Below are positions 34,678 through 47,638 of a stretch of DNA of 64,000 nt, piece after piece (position 1 is the stretch's first letter; the number at the start of each line of letters is the position of its first letter). Source of the stretch: Rhytidiadelphus loreus. Lineage: Eukaryota > Streptophyta > Bryopsida > Hypnales > Hylocomiaceae. Made by a program: the position numbers and the translations under genes. The stretch is taken from assembly GCA_947034895.1 (NCBI GenBank), contig OX344765.1, positions 22,883,001-22,947,000 of the forward strand, given 5' to 3'. Below the pieces are notes generated by a model. It did no database searches. It saw only the letters and a list, made by a program, of their open reading frames with translations, and was not told the origin of the DNA.

Positions 34678-36995
34678 GGGTGTGCAAGACCTTGGTGGTG
34701 GTGGGTTTTCTTCCCTATCCAGATGAAATACATCCATCCAGATACGTATACGGAGTACCCTTGGTGGCTTGGTGGGGATGTTCTACCGGACAGGCACATG
34801 GTGCAGATCACGTCTGCACAGTTACATTCCCAACAGTAGATCTGCTCTGAAGCTCGCTCTGAAGTGGATTGTACTGTACATCGAAAGATCCAACTTGTAT
34901 CTCGAAGCAAAACAAAGGCGAAGGCTATGGCGGTGACGGAAGACTAACTGAAACCATGCTTTGAAATTAGTCCCGTCGACATCACTGATACATCTCCCCA
35001 AACTCTCACTGCTTTCTTTACAATTTTTGTTGATACATGACTGTTGGTGTTCATTCATACGCGCATTCACAGCGTCGCATCAATGTACGAAACAAGAGTT
35101 TTGGTCACCATTTATATTATCATATTCTGATCTGGTCACGTCTCCCCCTAGCCTAGCCTAGCCTAGCCTGCTGATAAAGGCCTCCCTTCAATTCCAGCGT
35201 GACGTCTGAGCTAGAGATCAGTCGATTCGATCCAGCTCCAAACATGCGCAAGCTCATCATTCAGGTAACAAACCACGCCTTCCCCGAATACGTGAGAGTT
35301 ACTCGCACTTTTTCTTTCTTCTTAACAGGCAGGCACGTCGGAGTCGCATGGAAGTAAGTAATTGAAGAGACTGAAGAGCTTGTTGAGCAGCTGCTGCCGC
35401 AGCAGCAGGAGGCAGGCAGGCAGGCAGGCTACAGGCGTCGTGGACTGGCATTGGACAGTAATAAGTTAAAGAAAGTTTTCAATTCTTTTACTACGAAGTT
35501 ACTCCTGGAACCCAGACTCGTGGGTTCACTTCACTTCACTTCCAGTCACTCACTTCCCTTGTGGGGAGTGACTAGTGAGGAGTCATCATCATCATACATA
35601 ATACATGATATATTAATAATAACACCAACATTGATAATGCATGCTTCAATCACGCCTGCGAAGCACCCAGGGGCGCTACTCTACCGCCGCGAAAACCACG
35701 TGAGTCGTCAGTCAGTTTCTGTCTGTTGAGGGAGACGCTTCCGGTAGTTGCAAGTTTAGTTAAAGGACTAGTCCCGACTCGTCTGTCACTGGGGCTTTAT
35801 TAAGAGGCGGGATATGATCCAGTTCCCAGTTTCGACCTTTGTGGCGAAAGTTCTGACAAGGGAAGCCCTGACACATCAAGCGAGCACTCGTGAGAACCCC
35901 AAGACAGACTTTCTAATTAAATGGGAGACCTGGGCAAGGCAGTTTTTAGGTCTTCCAGGTTCCCGGGTATGCCTTTGAGAACTAGGATATGGATCCATTT
36001 CAGAGGTAAAAAAAACGTTGGTCAGTTTAAGAAGAGCATCCTCAGTGGAGGGCCTCTACACTCTACCCTTCAAAGTACAGGTTCATCCCCACCTTCAAAT
36101 TCAAGTTACCGGGACCCAATCACACTCTCTATATGTGTTGATTCGGTTGGTTCAGACGCCTTGATTTGGGCCTTGTTTTCTTGTACTGAACAATCACGAT
36201 TATGATCTTATTTCAAATATATGACAAAATTCCATCATGGGTTGCAAACAAGCAGAAGAATCCGTCTAATGCCGGGCTGTACAGACTCGCCAAATGCCGT
36301 GTGAACTTGGAGGTCCCTCTAAACGAGGCTATGTTAAATTATTCTCCTCCATTTTGCCGGGGTCTGACTCTTTAATTTAGAGTACTGGATTGAGGATGCT
36401 CTCGGGTGAAATTCGCCAAGTTGGAAACTGGAATGGTTCGGTGTCCGTTTGGTTCCTGGGTCTTCTTCACGAGGCGGAGCAGTAAAATTTTAAAAATTCA
36501 ATTTTTCAGGGCAAGGGGGGGAGTTTCTGCTGGTTATATTAGCCAGCGAAAGAATCACTGCAGGTCGGGCGTTTGATATAAAAAGCAAGCACTCGACGAT
36601 GCGGGCCCCGGGCGTTCTCGCGACTCCCCCTGAGCGGCTGAGCCGCAGCCAGTGGCGACTGGAACGTACAGGAGTGCAATGCTTGGCAAGCTATTTCGGT
36701 CGCAGGGGGAGGCAAACTCGGAAGTCAGCCACTCAGCCGGCTAATGGCAGCAAGCTTAATTAGTAGATGCCCTCCCTGACGGGCAATGTCGAAACGTGCA
36801 CACTTTCAAGTCCAGGCTGGAGCTCCCGTCTCCTGTTGCTGTTGCTGCATGGCCTGCCTGCAACCTGCAACCCAACAACCTGCTGCCCACCTGGACGTTC
36901 AACAGTGCCGTGGCGCATAACTCAATTGAAGGCGGGGAGGGAGTGGGCATAAACTACACTACACTTACACTAAACTACACTAAACTACAATACAA

Positions 36996-37190
36996 CTCTA
37001 GATCTGTACAGTCCAGGTACATATGCCAGAGTTCTAACGTAGCTAGTCCTCCTCGTTCTCCTGCCTGCATGGTGTGGCGAGTGGGTGGGCATCCCTTAAC
37101 TCCACTTACACTACACTAGATCTGTTCAGTCCAGGTACATATGCAGCGTTCTAGCTAGTCCCCGCTCCCCTGCCTGGTGTTGTGATGATG
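36996..37190. repeat. Tandem duplication, about 120-bp spacing
   Basis: The unit agatctgtacagtccaggta then catatgc ... ttctaacgtagctagtcc ... ctcctgcctg at about 36999-37070 recurs as agatctgttcagtccaggta then catatgcagcgttctagcta at about 37119-37175. Both copies are preceded by cttacactacac-like sequence. Confidence 0.8.
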
Positions 37191-37675
37191 ATGGGATCGC
37201 CCCACTCCGTGTTTGCACTATCTCCAGGATGATCTTAACCTAGGCCCCATTTCGGCCCTTAGCTAGCTAGGTACACCTACTCGTTGCACGACGGGCGATT
37301 GCTGCAGCAGCAAGCGCTTTTATTGCCCTGCCCGGGGTTTTGAATCCCCGTTAAGTTACTGTATTACCTTCGTTGGGAACGCCTCGTCCCCGTGGATCCC
37401 GTCACGGCGTGCGGGCGGGCGAGCGGGTACGTGGGTGGGGTGACCAGTTATTGGCGTTGCCGTGCGTGCTCTCCCCGCCGTTCCCCAACTTCAGTCCCCT
37501 TCGCTGCCTGCCTGCCTGGCTCGCCGCCTTCGCCATGCAATAAGTAGCTGCCAATGTGGCGGGCTCCTTGCACTCACTTCTTGCACAACCATTTTCAGTG
37601 CCTCTGAGGGTGTACCTCTCAGTTGTACACCCGCAAGTCGTCTTCGCTCCCTGGAGTAGAACTAGGAGTCCTGGG

Positions 37676-37960
37676 GTGAGGAAGTGTAGTTTTCCTCATT
37701 CAAAGAATGGTGCATTCTGAAGATCGAGTTGATTCGATTCGATTCTCAGCAGTCAATGTTGAGATTCACGTCCGTAGTTACGAAGCTCTCGTTCTCTTGC
37801 ACTGGTGTGGCTAGTCCGCCCTTGGTGTGTGAGTGTAAGGCTCTCCTCATTCGAAGAATGGGTGCATTCTGAAGATCGATTCGATTCGATTCTTGGGAGT
37901 CAATGTTGAGATTCACGTCCGTGGTTACGAAGTTCTCTGTCTCTCGGGCTGGTAGGACTG
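37676..37960. repeat. Tandem duplication, about 165-bp spacing
   Basis: The unit running ctcattcaaagaatggtgca, ttctgaagatcgag, gattcgattcgattct, agtcaatgttgagattcacg, tccgtagttacgaag appears at about 37695-37785 and again with few changes at about 37846-37935. Confidence 0.88.
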
Positions 37961-38930
37961 GTCCGAAGCCTAGGTGATAACTTGTTTGATCACTTGATCA
38001 TCACTTGTCTGATCACTGGATTTGCTACCGGTATACGTGATCGTGTTTTGTATTATTTTGGTTTGTTCCTTTGTAGAATTCTTCGTTTGGGAATTACGTG
38101 TTTTTTCCTATAGAGTATCTTAGGTTAGATTCCAATGCAATCGTCGGTATGTTACGAGAATGTGGGTCGGGTAGAATGCATTGAGAGGTCATGAATGAGG
38201 CCGTGGAATTATACCCGAATCCAATCTGAACGAATTCAGTCTTCGAGATTGAATGCGTGTCTCTGAATTTCGAATTTGGTTCTTTCAAGGGTAGAACGGA
38301 TTCGACGATGAAGCTGTCTGAAGTAGTGACATTGTCCAGATTTGACGATTTGTTCAAAGGTTCGAAGATTTGAAGATTTTGGCGTTCCTTATCAGCTCTG
38401 TCGCTCACTTACATCTTGGAGTACTGCATCTTCACATCCGTGCGCCTTCGCTACCCTGTGATCTCACCCACCATGATGCTTCCATTCCCGCACTGTACAA
38501 TTCAATGTACACCAGGAATGGAAGACAGAAATTTCTGAAGAGGGGATGGACCCGCATTCAGTGATTCCAATCCATTTGAATGTCGTGGTGAAATTTCATG
38601 GTGGATTGAAGAGTCCCAGTGTTAGCAAATGTTGCCAATGGGGAGATGCAGCACTACAAGAAGTGCGTGGGCCATGGGCTATCTCTACCCGATCTCCACT
38701 CCGCCTCTTTTCCGGCGAATATTCCCTCCCACTTCCAATTTCAGGGGGCACCCGTTACAGTGAAGTCTCGTCGTGCCACGCCCGGCTCATCACTTTCGCA
38801 CGCCTGCAGAGATGCCGGACCGGGAGCCCGCGGCGCCTCTGGGCGGGGGTGGGTGGGTTCGTCGCTTGCCCGTCATCCATGGCGGCGCCCTGCGCAATCA
38901 ATTTCTACACTCCAATTCCTGCACGCTCTC

Positions 38931-38940
38931 TATAAAAATA
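38931..38940 (+). promoter_or_regulatory. Possible TATA box
   Basis: TATAAAAATA follows a G+C-rich stretch and precedes a pyrimidine-rich segment (ctcctctcgtcttttc), the arrangement of a plant core promoter. No gene was recognised downstream, so this is only a candidate. Confidence 0.3.
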
Positions 38941-40854
38941 ACGGCTCCTCTCGTCTTTTCTTTTTCCACAAGTAAGTTAAGCTTTGTGTGCTATTTCAGG
39001 GTAGTGACAGATTGACTTTGGAAACGAACTCAACTCATGCTTTCGATTGGGTGTTGGGTACAGACAACTGTAGCAGCAGTCAGCCAGGGTAGCTCCGTCC
39101 AATTCTGCAACTCCAGCCAAGCCAGGTGGCAAGGAGCTGGACGTGCCAGGTGCACTTTGGGCCTCAAGTTCATCACATCATGCTGGTTTCCGACATCCTC
39201 GACACGCTATCGTAAGCTATATATCCATAGATAAGACAACTCTCGTCTCGAGCAGAAAGAATCTCACTTGTCATCCGCCTTGGTTTGCGCTCCCGTGGTA
39301 CAGTATGAGAATTCAAACCCAATTCAATACTACCCTTGAGACTAAAAGCCAGAAAAAAGAAAGTGTCATTGGCCCACGACTTCGTGCGCTTTTGTTGGTA
39401 CTTGGCAACGGACCCTCAAACTCATAGTCTAAAGTCATTTGTAACGTCTGGTTCATGTACCTGAGTGGCGAACGCTAGCACTGGACAGTACTGTACTACT
39501 CGCCCAAGCCCAAGTTGCAGCCTTTTCTTTTCTGATTTTCTAGGACTGTTCCTGTGCCTCCGGACACTTTTTGCTCGACTTTTTTTGTTGTTGTTGTTGA
39601 TATTGAAGTACAGCTAGTGACCCTTTCTTTTTGGGTGTTTCGTTCCCATCGGAGAGGGCTCGATCTTACAATTCGGAGCATGCATGTAGCCTTGGTTCGA
39701 TCCATGCACTTCAGGTTGCTATTTACCGAAACCCGGATTCAATTCTTTCACTGTTTCGGCTGGAATTATGGAGCTTTCCGCTCCCCACTTGCTATGAAAT
39801 CCAGCTAATGATTGCTTGCTCCCCGACTTTGCACCATCCACTAGCATAGGAAGGCCCAATTTGCAAGCGAGGTCTACGAACTCACTCCCTGTCTGGGAAC
39901 ATTCAATTTCGTGGAGCCCTGAGCGCGATCACCTCGCCATGACGCATCCAGTTGATGTTGTATGCATTTTGCCCAGGACGGATGAGATTTTTCTCTTTAA
40001 TTTCTTTCTTTTCTTTAATTTATTCACAAACGAGACTTGAGCCTCATTGCATTGACGAAACAAAATACTAAAGCAAGTGAGGCATCCCCTGCGAAAGCCC
40101 AAACCCGGAGAGTTCCAAAGGAAGACGGGATTTTTGTACAAGTTACAAGTGATACCAATCGATCATCCCGCATGGGCGGCACAGCAGATCTAGTGGTGTA
40201 AAATTTAGTATTATATTTTTATAAATTTTATTCTCACGATGTGCAAGAGGGCTAAAATTGGGCGCTGACTTGGAAGGAAGAGACAGGTAGATGCAGCCAA
40301 GCGCTTAATTAGTGAGATAGATGAGCTTGCTACAGGAAGTTTCCGGCAACTGATTTGTAGCGAATTAAGTTCAATTAAGTTCAGTTAAGCGTGTGGGGTG
40401 GACTTAATACATGAATCCGACATCAAAGGAAGCTTATGAAGCTTATTATACTGTGCTCCTGAATTGAACATTTCGTCTGTTGTGCAGTTGCTGACTTGCT
40501 GTCTGGGGGACTGTGGTGTGAATGAGATCCGGAATATTCTACTGTAGCAAAAGCGGCAGTTTCAAAGTCAGCAACTGAATGCGGCAGTTCAGAGTTTGAG
40601 AAGTCAGCAAGGAATTAAATAGGGCGAAAGTTTAGCCCAAGTGCTCGAACTAAATGACATCATAGTAAACACACAATTAAAACGAAGCATTCACTTAATA
40701 ATAAGTAGAGCATTCTTTCTTCTCTCTATTGAGAATTATTAGCAATCCCCTGTGCCGTTGGCACAATGATCATGTAAGGTAATATTCATTTGTGTCAAAC
40801 AAACAAACAAAAATCATGTAAGGTAATAAGGCAGTATAATGAAGGCGCCTATAA

Positions 40855-41403
40855 CTAAGGTAAACCAGCCTATGACAGGCAGATTGCCTGGTTTGCCTTG
40901 TTGACATATTTGAAATTTTGAAATTTTTTTTTCATATAAAGGCAAACATGAAAAATTGGTAGAACAATTGAAATTTTATTTTTTAGACAAAGTATTAATT
41001 TGTTACAGATTTTTGAAGTGAACTAGCCAGATGACTCAAAACAGTCTGTAGACTATCCCACAACCATCAAAAACTATACCCATGGTGGTCATCAAACCAC
41101 CCAATGCAGTTACAATATTTCCTAACATGGTTGAAATATTTTCTAACATGAACATGACAGAAAGGAATAAAAAAAGTTAGTTCATATAATGAAATACACT
41201 AGAAAGAGACAAGTTCCTAAAACAGTCTCTAACATCTCCATCACCATCATACAAAACATTGATTTCAGCCATCAACCTACCTAATAAAGTTTTGCTTACA
41301 TTAATTAGAAAAAACCTAGCACAGATTGATGGAAAACTGTAATGAGAGATCTTATAGATGTCTGTATTAGGCACTTGGCCTGTCATAGGCTGGTTTACCT
41401 TAG
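40855..41403. mobile_element. MITE with perfect 26-bp TIRs (549 bp)
   Basis: CTAAGGTAAACCAGCCTATG then acaggc at the left is exactly mirrored by gcctgtcataggctggttta then ccttag at the right. The interior has short open frames only (41177-41407 minus), no known domain. The perfect ends suggest fairly recent activity. No clear target duplication is visible. Confidence 0.85.
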
Positions 41404-42043
41404 TCAATTACAGTGAAAACCCTCATAATGCAAATTCTCTACTTGCATAAGTAATTGTAGTTTTTTTATTTGCATAGTCTTTATGTGCATAGAGTCTACT
41501 GCACAAACCAACAATGGAGCTGATTATATTGAACATCACTGATTTTCTTAGATGAGCAACCAATTGAACACAATTATTGTATAACATGAGCATGTTTAAA
41601 TAATTGGCCTTTGGCACTTGAGCTTCTCTATGTGCATGTAGCTAAGAATTGCTTTCTACCATTTCTATGCAGTAAGGGAAGTTTGATTGTAAGCATTTTT
41701 GGACATGATCAAGAGTAGTGCAAAGCAAAGTGAAGCAAATATTTTTGGAGGTGCAATGATAGAAATGACGGAGATTGCAAAAAAATTGGTAATTTTATCG
41801 CTTGAACTGAAATTAGTATGAATTTTGGATGACAGAAGTCCAGACCCATGTTTAATGTTTAGAGTCATCCAATTCCAATCATTCAAGAACTCCTTTCTTG
41901 CTCACTATTTTGGAACATGTATCATGACCTTACTAGTAAGTCCCAACCTTGAAAAGGAGAAAAAAACACATTCCAAGCTTTGGTTGGAAATAACTACACC
42001 CTAAAGGTTGGGTATGGGTCTTCGGTCATGAATCAGTGATCCT
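41404..42043. other. Spacer
   Basis: No gene is recognised; short minus-strand frames at 41423-41886 lack known motifs. Confidence 0.35.
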
Positions 42044-42275
42044 ACCTTAGGAGGTTTATGAAGTGTCCATTTAAGAGGCTAAGAGCTGAAAATTAATTTG
42101 GGGAGGTTTAGACTCTTTGAAATGTTTTTCAGTAAATTTTCCTTGAAAGACAAATGGAATTGGCATCTAACCGAAGTTGTTTCATATTTTGGGAGCTTCA
42201 TAGAACTAGTTATGAATTTTTGAAGCTGAATTGTGGTGGTCATTAAAAGTGTCCACCTCTTGAAATGTACAATAT
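42044..42275. repeat. Dispersed repeat family G, copy 1
   Basis: Blocks such as tttttcagtaaattttcctt, gaaagacaaatggaattg, catctaaccgaagttgtttc and ccacctcttgaaatgta are shared, with substitutions, with the element at 51419-51739. It starts near taccttaggagg, resembling that element's terminal repeat. Confidence 0.75.
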
Positions 42276-42316
42276 TTATACAATGTGGGTGCAATTAGAA
42301 AGCAAAATGTGACTAT

Positions 42317-42561
42317 ATGGTCAATTTCGTTAAAATGGCGTATTCCATTAAAATGGCACAAAATGAAACCACTGAAAGAATGAAAACAATGGAAAGATTG
42401 TCTGAGGGGAGTGGAAATGCGTGAACTAGGAGTGATTTGAATGTGCTAGGCATAAAATTGGCACATGTATGACCCTATCGTGGCACACTTATTCTCCATT
42501 TGTAGAAGATATTCCATTAAAATGGCATGTGGAATACCGCCATTTTAACGAAATTGACCAT
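42317..42561. mobile_element. MITE family E, copy 2, with 4-bp duplication CTAT
   Basis: ATGGTCAATTTCGTTAAAAT then ggcg is exactly mirrored at the right by cgcc then attttaacgaaattgaccat. CTAT lies directly next to both ends (42313-42316 and 42562-42565). Second inner copies of ttccattaaaatggca occur near both ends. No coding capacity. Confidence 0.85.
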
Positions 42562-42565
42562 CTAT

Positions 42566-45426
42566 GCATTAAAGGGATCTTGTATAGTGCTTCATGAACC
42601 TCTTACCTTATATCATTTGGAATCACTACAAATCCCTTCTTCAATCTTCGTTAATACCTATTTTTTAATTTTTGAAATATGAAAAATTATCAATATCATT
42701 GATGTATAATGTCATTGTGCGTGCAATCAATTTTTGTAATATGCTTGTTTCTTGTAAAATCTGTTTGGCTCATGAAAATATTATATGATTTAATAAAAAA
42801 ATTAAAATCATTTTTCTAGAACATCCTTAGAACAAGCACTAATGTGATCTTGTCTATCGTTATTGAGTTCAAAACTTAGATCATAATAGATTTACACCTA
42901 ACTTGTATCCATATCAATTGTAAGCTTTAAGAATGAGAGATTTGGTCTAAACAAGACATATGTAATTTTTTGCTCAAACAAAAGCTTTGCTACATTCGTA
43001 AATCATTGCTAGCAAAACATTATACTAGTGTGTCCAAAATATATCCAAGTAGGAATTAAATCATCCCAAGTTTGCAAAAGCGTATCACCATCTTCTCACT
43101 CTAAGTATTGAACAACTTAAACTTGTATTTTAATAAAGCAAGAGAGTATTGTATTGAAGTTTTTGAAATTTGTCAAAAATACTATAAGACATAGTGGGCC
43201 CACCTACATCCATAACATCCAACATCAAGTTATAAGGTTAGCTATAGTATGCGAGGAGTCTTCAATCCACTCACAACTTGTCTCGCAACTTGTTATTGCT
43301 AGCTTTCACAAGGAACAAAAAATAGACAAACAAAAGGGTGAATGTAAGAAACACCAATACTATTTTACGTCATAATTGGAATATCGGAGTTGCCATTCGC
43401 CATATCTTTTGGGAAATGAAGTCCATGTACTTTAAAATCCTTTAATTAAATTATAATTTACCTAATTTGTCATACTTTGCATTTTAGGGTTTTTTAGTAT
43501 TGTGGAGTATCCAAAAATGATGATGTACGTCTAGGATTGTTGTGTGCTATTGCCACAATAGAAGGGCATGTGCCCACCAAAGGGCATTCAAAAAAACACA
43601 ATTCTTTGTCTTCAACATGCATGCAAATAGGGGTCCCTTGCCCATAACGCTCCAAACATTCATGATGGTTTCAACTTTTGTTTTTTGGTGAAATGTAATC
43701 ACTATCAAGTCTTTACAAATGGTCAATTTTTAGTTTTTTTTAATTCATGATTTTCTAATTATTATTAATTTATACTTAATTTTATCTATTTTTTGTGACA
43801 AACTATTGTTTTTTTCAAATAGTATTGTTTTAGTATTATTAAGTACTCAAAAGTACTATTGGCCGTTGATTTTTCGGATCAATGGCTGAGATTGCTCCGT
43901 TCTGTAGTACTCCTAGTATTGGGCAGAAAAAACGCAGTTTTGGCAGAATGCTCCCTAAATCGTTCGGTGTTTCTTGCATCTATCCAAAACCAAGACTTTT
44001 TCAATGTAAACTATATAGATTATATTTTACTACTATTGTTTGAAAGTCATCATTAAATTTTTATTTTATATTATGTCTTCACAATTTTAGAAAATTTTGG
44101 ATTACTCTCTGGTCCTTAAAGGTTTTAATCCATTTTTTTTAAGTGTTAGAGAACAAAAGGTGTCACAATTGGATGTGCTTACTTTAAATGCTCAATCATC
44201 TTTCTAACCTCTTCTAAAAACTTATTTTTTGCCCACAATGAAGTTCTTTCATTTGTGTCCCATTTGAAAATACAAAAAAATTAACAAATTTTTCTTGCAA
44301 ACACCTCTTGTTCTTTACAAGTTAATACTAAAACAAAAGACAAAACATTTTACAATTCTAAACATTAGAAATTTATTGAACAAGTAATTTGAAGAAGAAT
44401 CCAACTTGTAGTAAGAAAATATGCCAAATCAATATCTACTATGAAAAAGCATCTAGAATAGTTGTTTAGTAAATTTGTTAATGAATTTTGAGACAAGATC
44501 ATGGCAATGTGAGGTGTAAAGTATTTTACAAAACAAGCTCAAGTTCTAATTTTTGGTGTGCTAAATTTCAAATTAAGCTTGTATATCAAACTAAAATATT
44601 CGAGTTGAATTATAAAGTTGAAAAACTCCTATAGGCTTGTAGTGCAAAAAAAGAAATGATAATACTTTAATCACATTGGTCTCAAAATTGATGAAGAATT
44701 TGACTTGGAAACATTATGTATGTGTTTTATATAAGGGTGAGATTAGCGTCATACAATTACTCCACTTAAAAATATTTACCACCATCCAAAATCTTGATTC
44801 AAAAGTGATTATTTTCTAAGATTTGGGGCTCAAAATTCTAATGGGTTGATCTACATATCCAAGAGGGATCAAGGTTTGCTTATTGCACTTGGTGGTTAGG
44901 TACTTAGGTTCAACATTCTCCGCCAAATAATTAATTAAAGTTGGCACATATGATTCAAGAAATGCCTAAAAATAAATAAATCCATGTAATTTCTTTGAAA
45001 AAATAATAACTCTAAATTTCTAACATTTATTTTTAGAAATTTTGTTTTGCCGAATCTAACCATCGGGTATGGTATTATCATTAGAATAATCATCAATGAG
45101 GTTACAAAAAGGGTCATTACGCTTTAACATCTTCACTTCATATGCAATGAAAATTCACTAGCATATCTAAATATTTCAATTGAGGCGTGATCAATAAAAA
45201 TTTAATATCATCTTTGCAAAGCTTCTACAATTCATGGAATGTACACAACTGCATTTCATCTCAAAAAACATGATTTTTCTAATTTAAAGAATGAACACTC
45301 GAAAGTGACTTCAATAAAATAAATAACGTAAAAAGTTAAAATGAATCAAGTTAGATAGAATTTATATTTTAACCGTTAAGGATTTAGGGTTTGGGGACAA
45401 AACAAAAATGCATCAAAAGATTTAAT
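42566..45426. other. A+T-rich spacer
   Basis: No gene is recognised. A short less A+T-rich patch at 43860-43995 reads open (AVDFSDQWLRLLRSVVLLVL) but has no identifiable relative. Confidence 0.35.
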
Positions 45427-45677
45427 CATTATATGGGATTCAACCCTTGGAGAGGGTCGTTTCAGGCTGGTTCATGTTACTGGGAACAAGCCACTATTGT
45501 CTGAAAATTAATTAATTAATTTTTTAAATATTATAAAAATATATCATAATTTTTTTTTTAATATTTGTCAATGTAGTAGACTTTCAATTACATCAGCAAT
45601 TTGCATGGCGGCATTCCCAGAGCTTGGAAACGCAGGGAAACTTGCAGCCTTATACAACAGCAGAAACTCATCTAATG
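45427..45677. mobile_element. MITE family A, copy 6 (reverse orientation, decayed)
   Basis: The left end cattatatgggattcaaccc then ttggagagggtcgtttcagg matches the inverse of the right ends of copies 8 and 9 (cctgaaatggccctcccctt). The right end gaaactcatctaatg completes an imperfect inverted pair. An A/T-rich centre follows the pattern of the family. Confidence 0.6.
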
Positions 45678-46884
45678 TTGCATAATTATTTTTAAAGATT
45701 ATACCAAGATTAGAGATTATCTATGTGGTCACATCATAATAATATTTTAAGATTTGTTTCACAGTCAATTTTAGAGAATTGATTTGAAATTAACTACAAA
45801 CACAATTTTTACTTTTAGCATTTGAAACTTCCTATAATTTGCCAAAGTATATCTTCAATTGATGTGTAAAAGAATTCAAAAGATACAATACAAAAACATG
45901 AATGCTTTCTCTAAATAACAAAGTTTCTAATCCTAGGTAGATATTAAATATTTTTATTGTGCTATTTTTTTCATACAAACTTATGACTATAGCAATCTTA
46001 GTTCAAAATATAAAATAGAAAGACTACCAAATCTACTTTGTTTTTTAATTTTAAAAACTCATTAAAAAGGCTACTCCCAATTGAATGGTGGTAAAGAATT
46101 TGTTGAATAGAATTTAAGGTTAAAATCACAACAACAAAATTCTTCTAAAATTTATTAGTAATCGATTTACAATCAATTGGAGAAAAAAATTTGAATTTTT
46201 GGTTTAATTTTTAAAATGTTTTTTGGCAAATATAAAAGAACTGTAATCGTATAAATTTGATCTATGAATGATTGTTTATAGCTTTGTTTGAAAATTATAG
46301 CTAAATAATTCCTCCATATTACACTTTACAACACATCTTTCATATGTAACTTTCATCTACGTACAAAAGGTCATGTAGAAAAAGTGAATTGAGAGTCTTC
46401 AAATCACTTTCATAGTTTTAACACCCTCTTGATTAAATATAACCTTTAAATCCATAATTGATATTGCTATGTTTTCTTTGCCTTTAAAATTTATAGTATG
46501 TTTAGTTTGAATTCATTCAATTACAATTTTAATTTTTTTTGATAAAACTAATAAAAACATGGGCTTTTTGTTTAGTTTTATATAGTAAACTCAAAAAAGC
46601 TCAAAAAAAGTTTGACAGAGCATTTAGAGGTTAAGCTCTTGAAGGTTATGACTTGTATTAATGGGATCATTGTTTTCAAAATAAGTAGATGTTGGAAGGA
46701 TTTTTAAGGAGAGTGGAATCATTTTGTTCTTTATTCATTTTTTGAAAGTTTTTTTTTTCCTTTTTTTTTTTGTCAAAGTACCCTCAACCACAAAGTTGGA
46801 AAATATTATCTTCACATGGGTTTATTCTCAACTCTCCTTGATAAAAGGTTACTCGTAACATTGAAGAACAAGGCTATGGTCTTT
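45678..46884. other. A+T-rich spacer
   Basis: Nothing recognisable. Confidence 0.4.
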
Positions 46885-47580
46885 CACTACTAGAAAATGG
46901 TGTCCAAGTTAACAAAAAATTAACAAGTTTTTGTTGATTGGCATAATGCATTGACCGTTTTAACAATTTTTTGTTGATTTGGTACAAGTCAACAAAATGG
47001 TCACTTAATTTTTGTTGATTCAAGTAGTACAATGTCCAAATCAACAAAAAAGTTAACACTTTTTTTATTGATATCGATACTTTACACAAGCTCTTTATAC
47101 AAATGGGGTGGTAGAAGGTAGAACAAACCATATGGGATATGTGAACCACTCATAGTCTTCATTCACATATCTCATATATTTTTTTCTACCATCTACCCCC
47201 CCCCCCATTTGTATAAAGAGGTTGCCTTTTTCTCTCTTCTATCATTGAAGTTACCTCTCTTCTATCACCAGCTTAAAATAAGTTTGCCTTCTTCTTTTTA
47301 ATTCAAGTATAAAAATTAATTTAATTATCCTATTTACATGGCAGTTTTTGCCTATGTGGCATTGTCTATAGGGATGATTTTTGGTTTGCCATGTAATGGC
47401 CATTTATTGAGCAAATTTATAAATGAATTATTATTTTATTTTTTTGACTAGACCACCACAACAAAATGGACAACAATTTTTTGTTAAGTACTATCCAAGA
47501 CAACGAGACCGAGGATACAAACAACATCAACACTTTTTTGTTGATTTTTTGTTATGATGGTCATTGTTTTTCTACTAGTG
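46885..47580. mobile_element. CACTA-type non-autonomous element, 696 bp
   Basis: It begins CACTACTAGAAAATGGTGTC and ends gtcattgtttttctactagtg. Repeated subterminal TTTGTTGATT/AATCAACAAA motifs on both sides fit the CACTA superfamily. The flanks (ttt / ttc) match in only two bases, so the 3-bp duplication is not clean. An internal inverted pair (47090-47150 against 47155-47222, ctctttatacaaatgggg ... cccccatttgtataaagag) makes a second hairpin. No transposase is present. Confidence 0.8.
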
Positions 47581-47638
47581 TTCTCTCCATGCTAGGAAGG
47601 TATTTTACCTTTTTAGATGCGTGAGAATGAATTATCAT

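Larger units (their letters stand above)
34678..40200. other. G+C-richer island with tandem duplications, no recognisable gene
   Basis: The base composition differs sharply from the A+T-rich DNA on both sides. I find no protein I can name and no spliceable open frame of conviction; the longest frames (38546-38935 and neighbours) overlap one another and look like composition effects. The island contains (CCTAG)n at 35148-35170, (GGCA)n at 35411-35430, tandem duplications at 36996-37190 and 37676-37960, and TATA-like sequences (gatataaaaagc near 36580, ctataaaaataa at about 38930). A non-coding RNA locus, a promoter of an unrecognised gene or a decayed insertion are all possible. Confidence 0.4.

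Noticed and set aside
38546..38975. Overlapping plus-strand frames of 118-129 codons in the G+C-richer island
   Set aside because: One lacks an ATG start, the frames overlap each other, and none shows a recognisable domain; they look like a composition effect.
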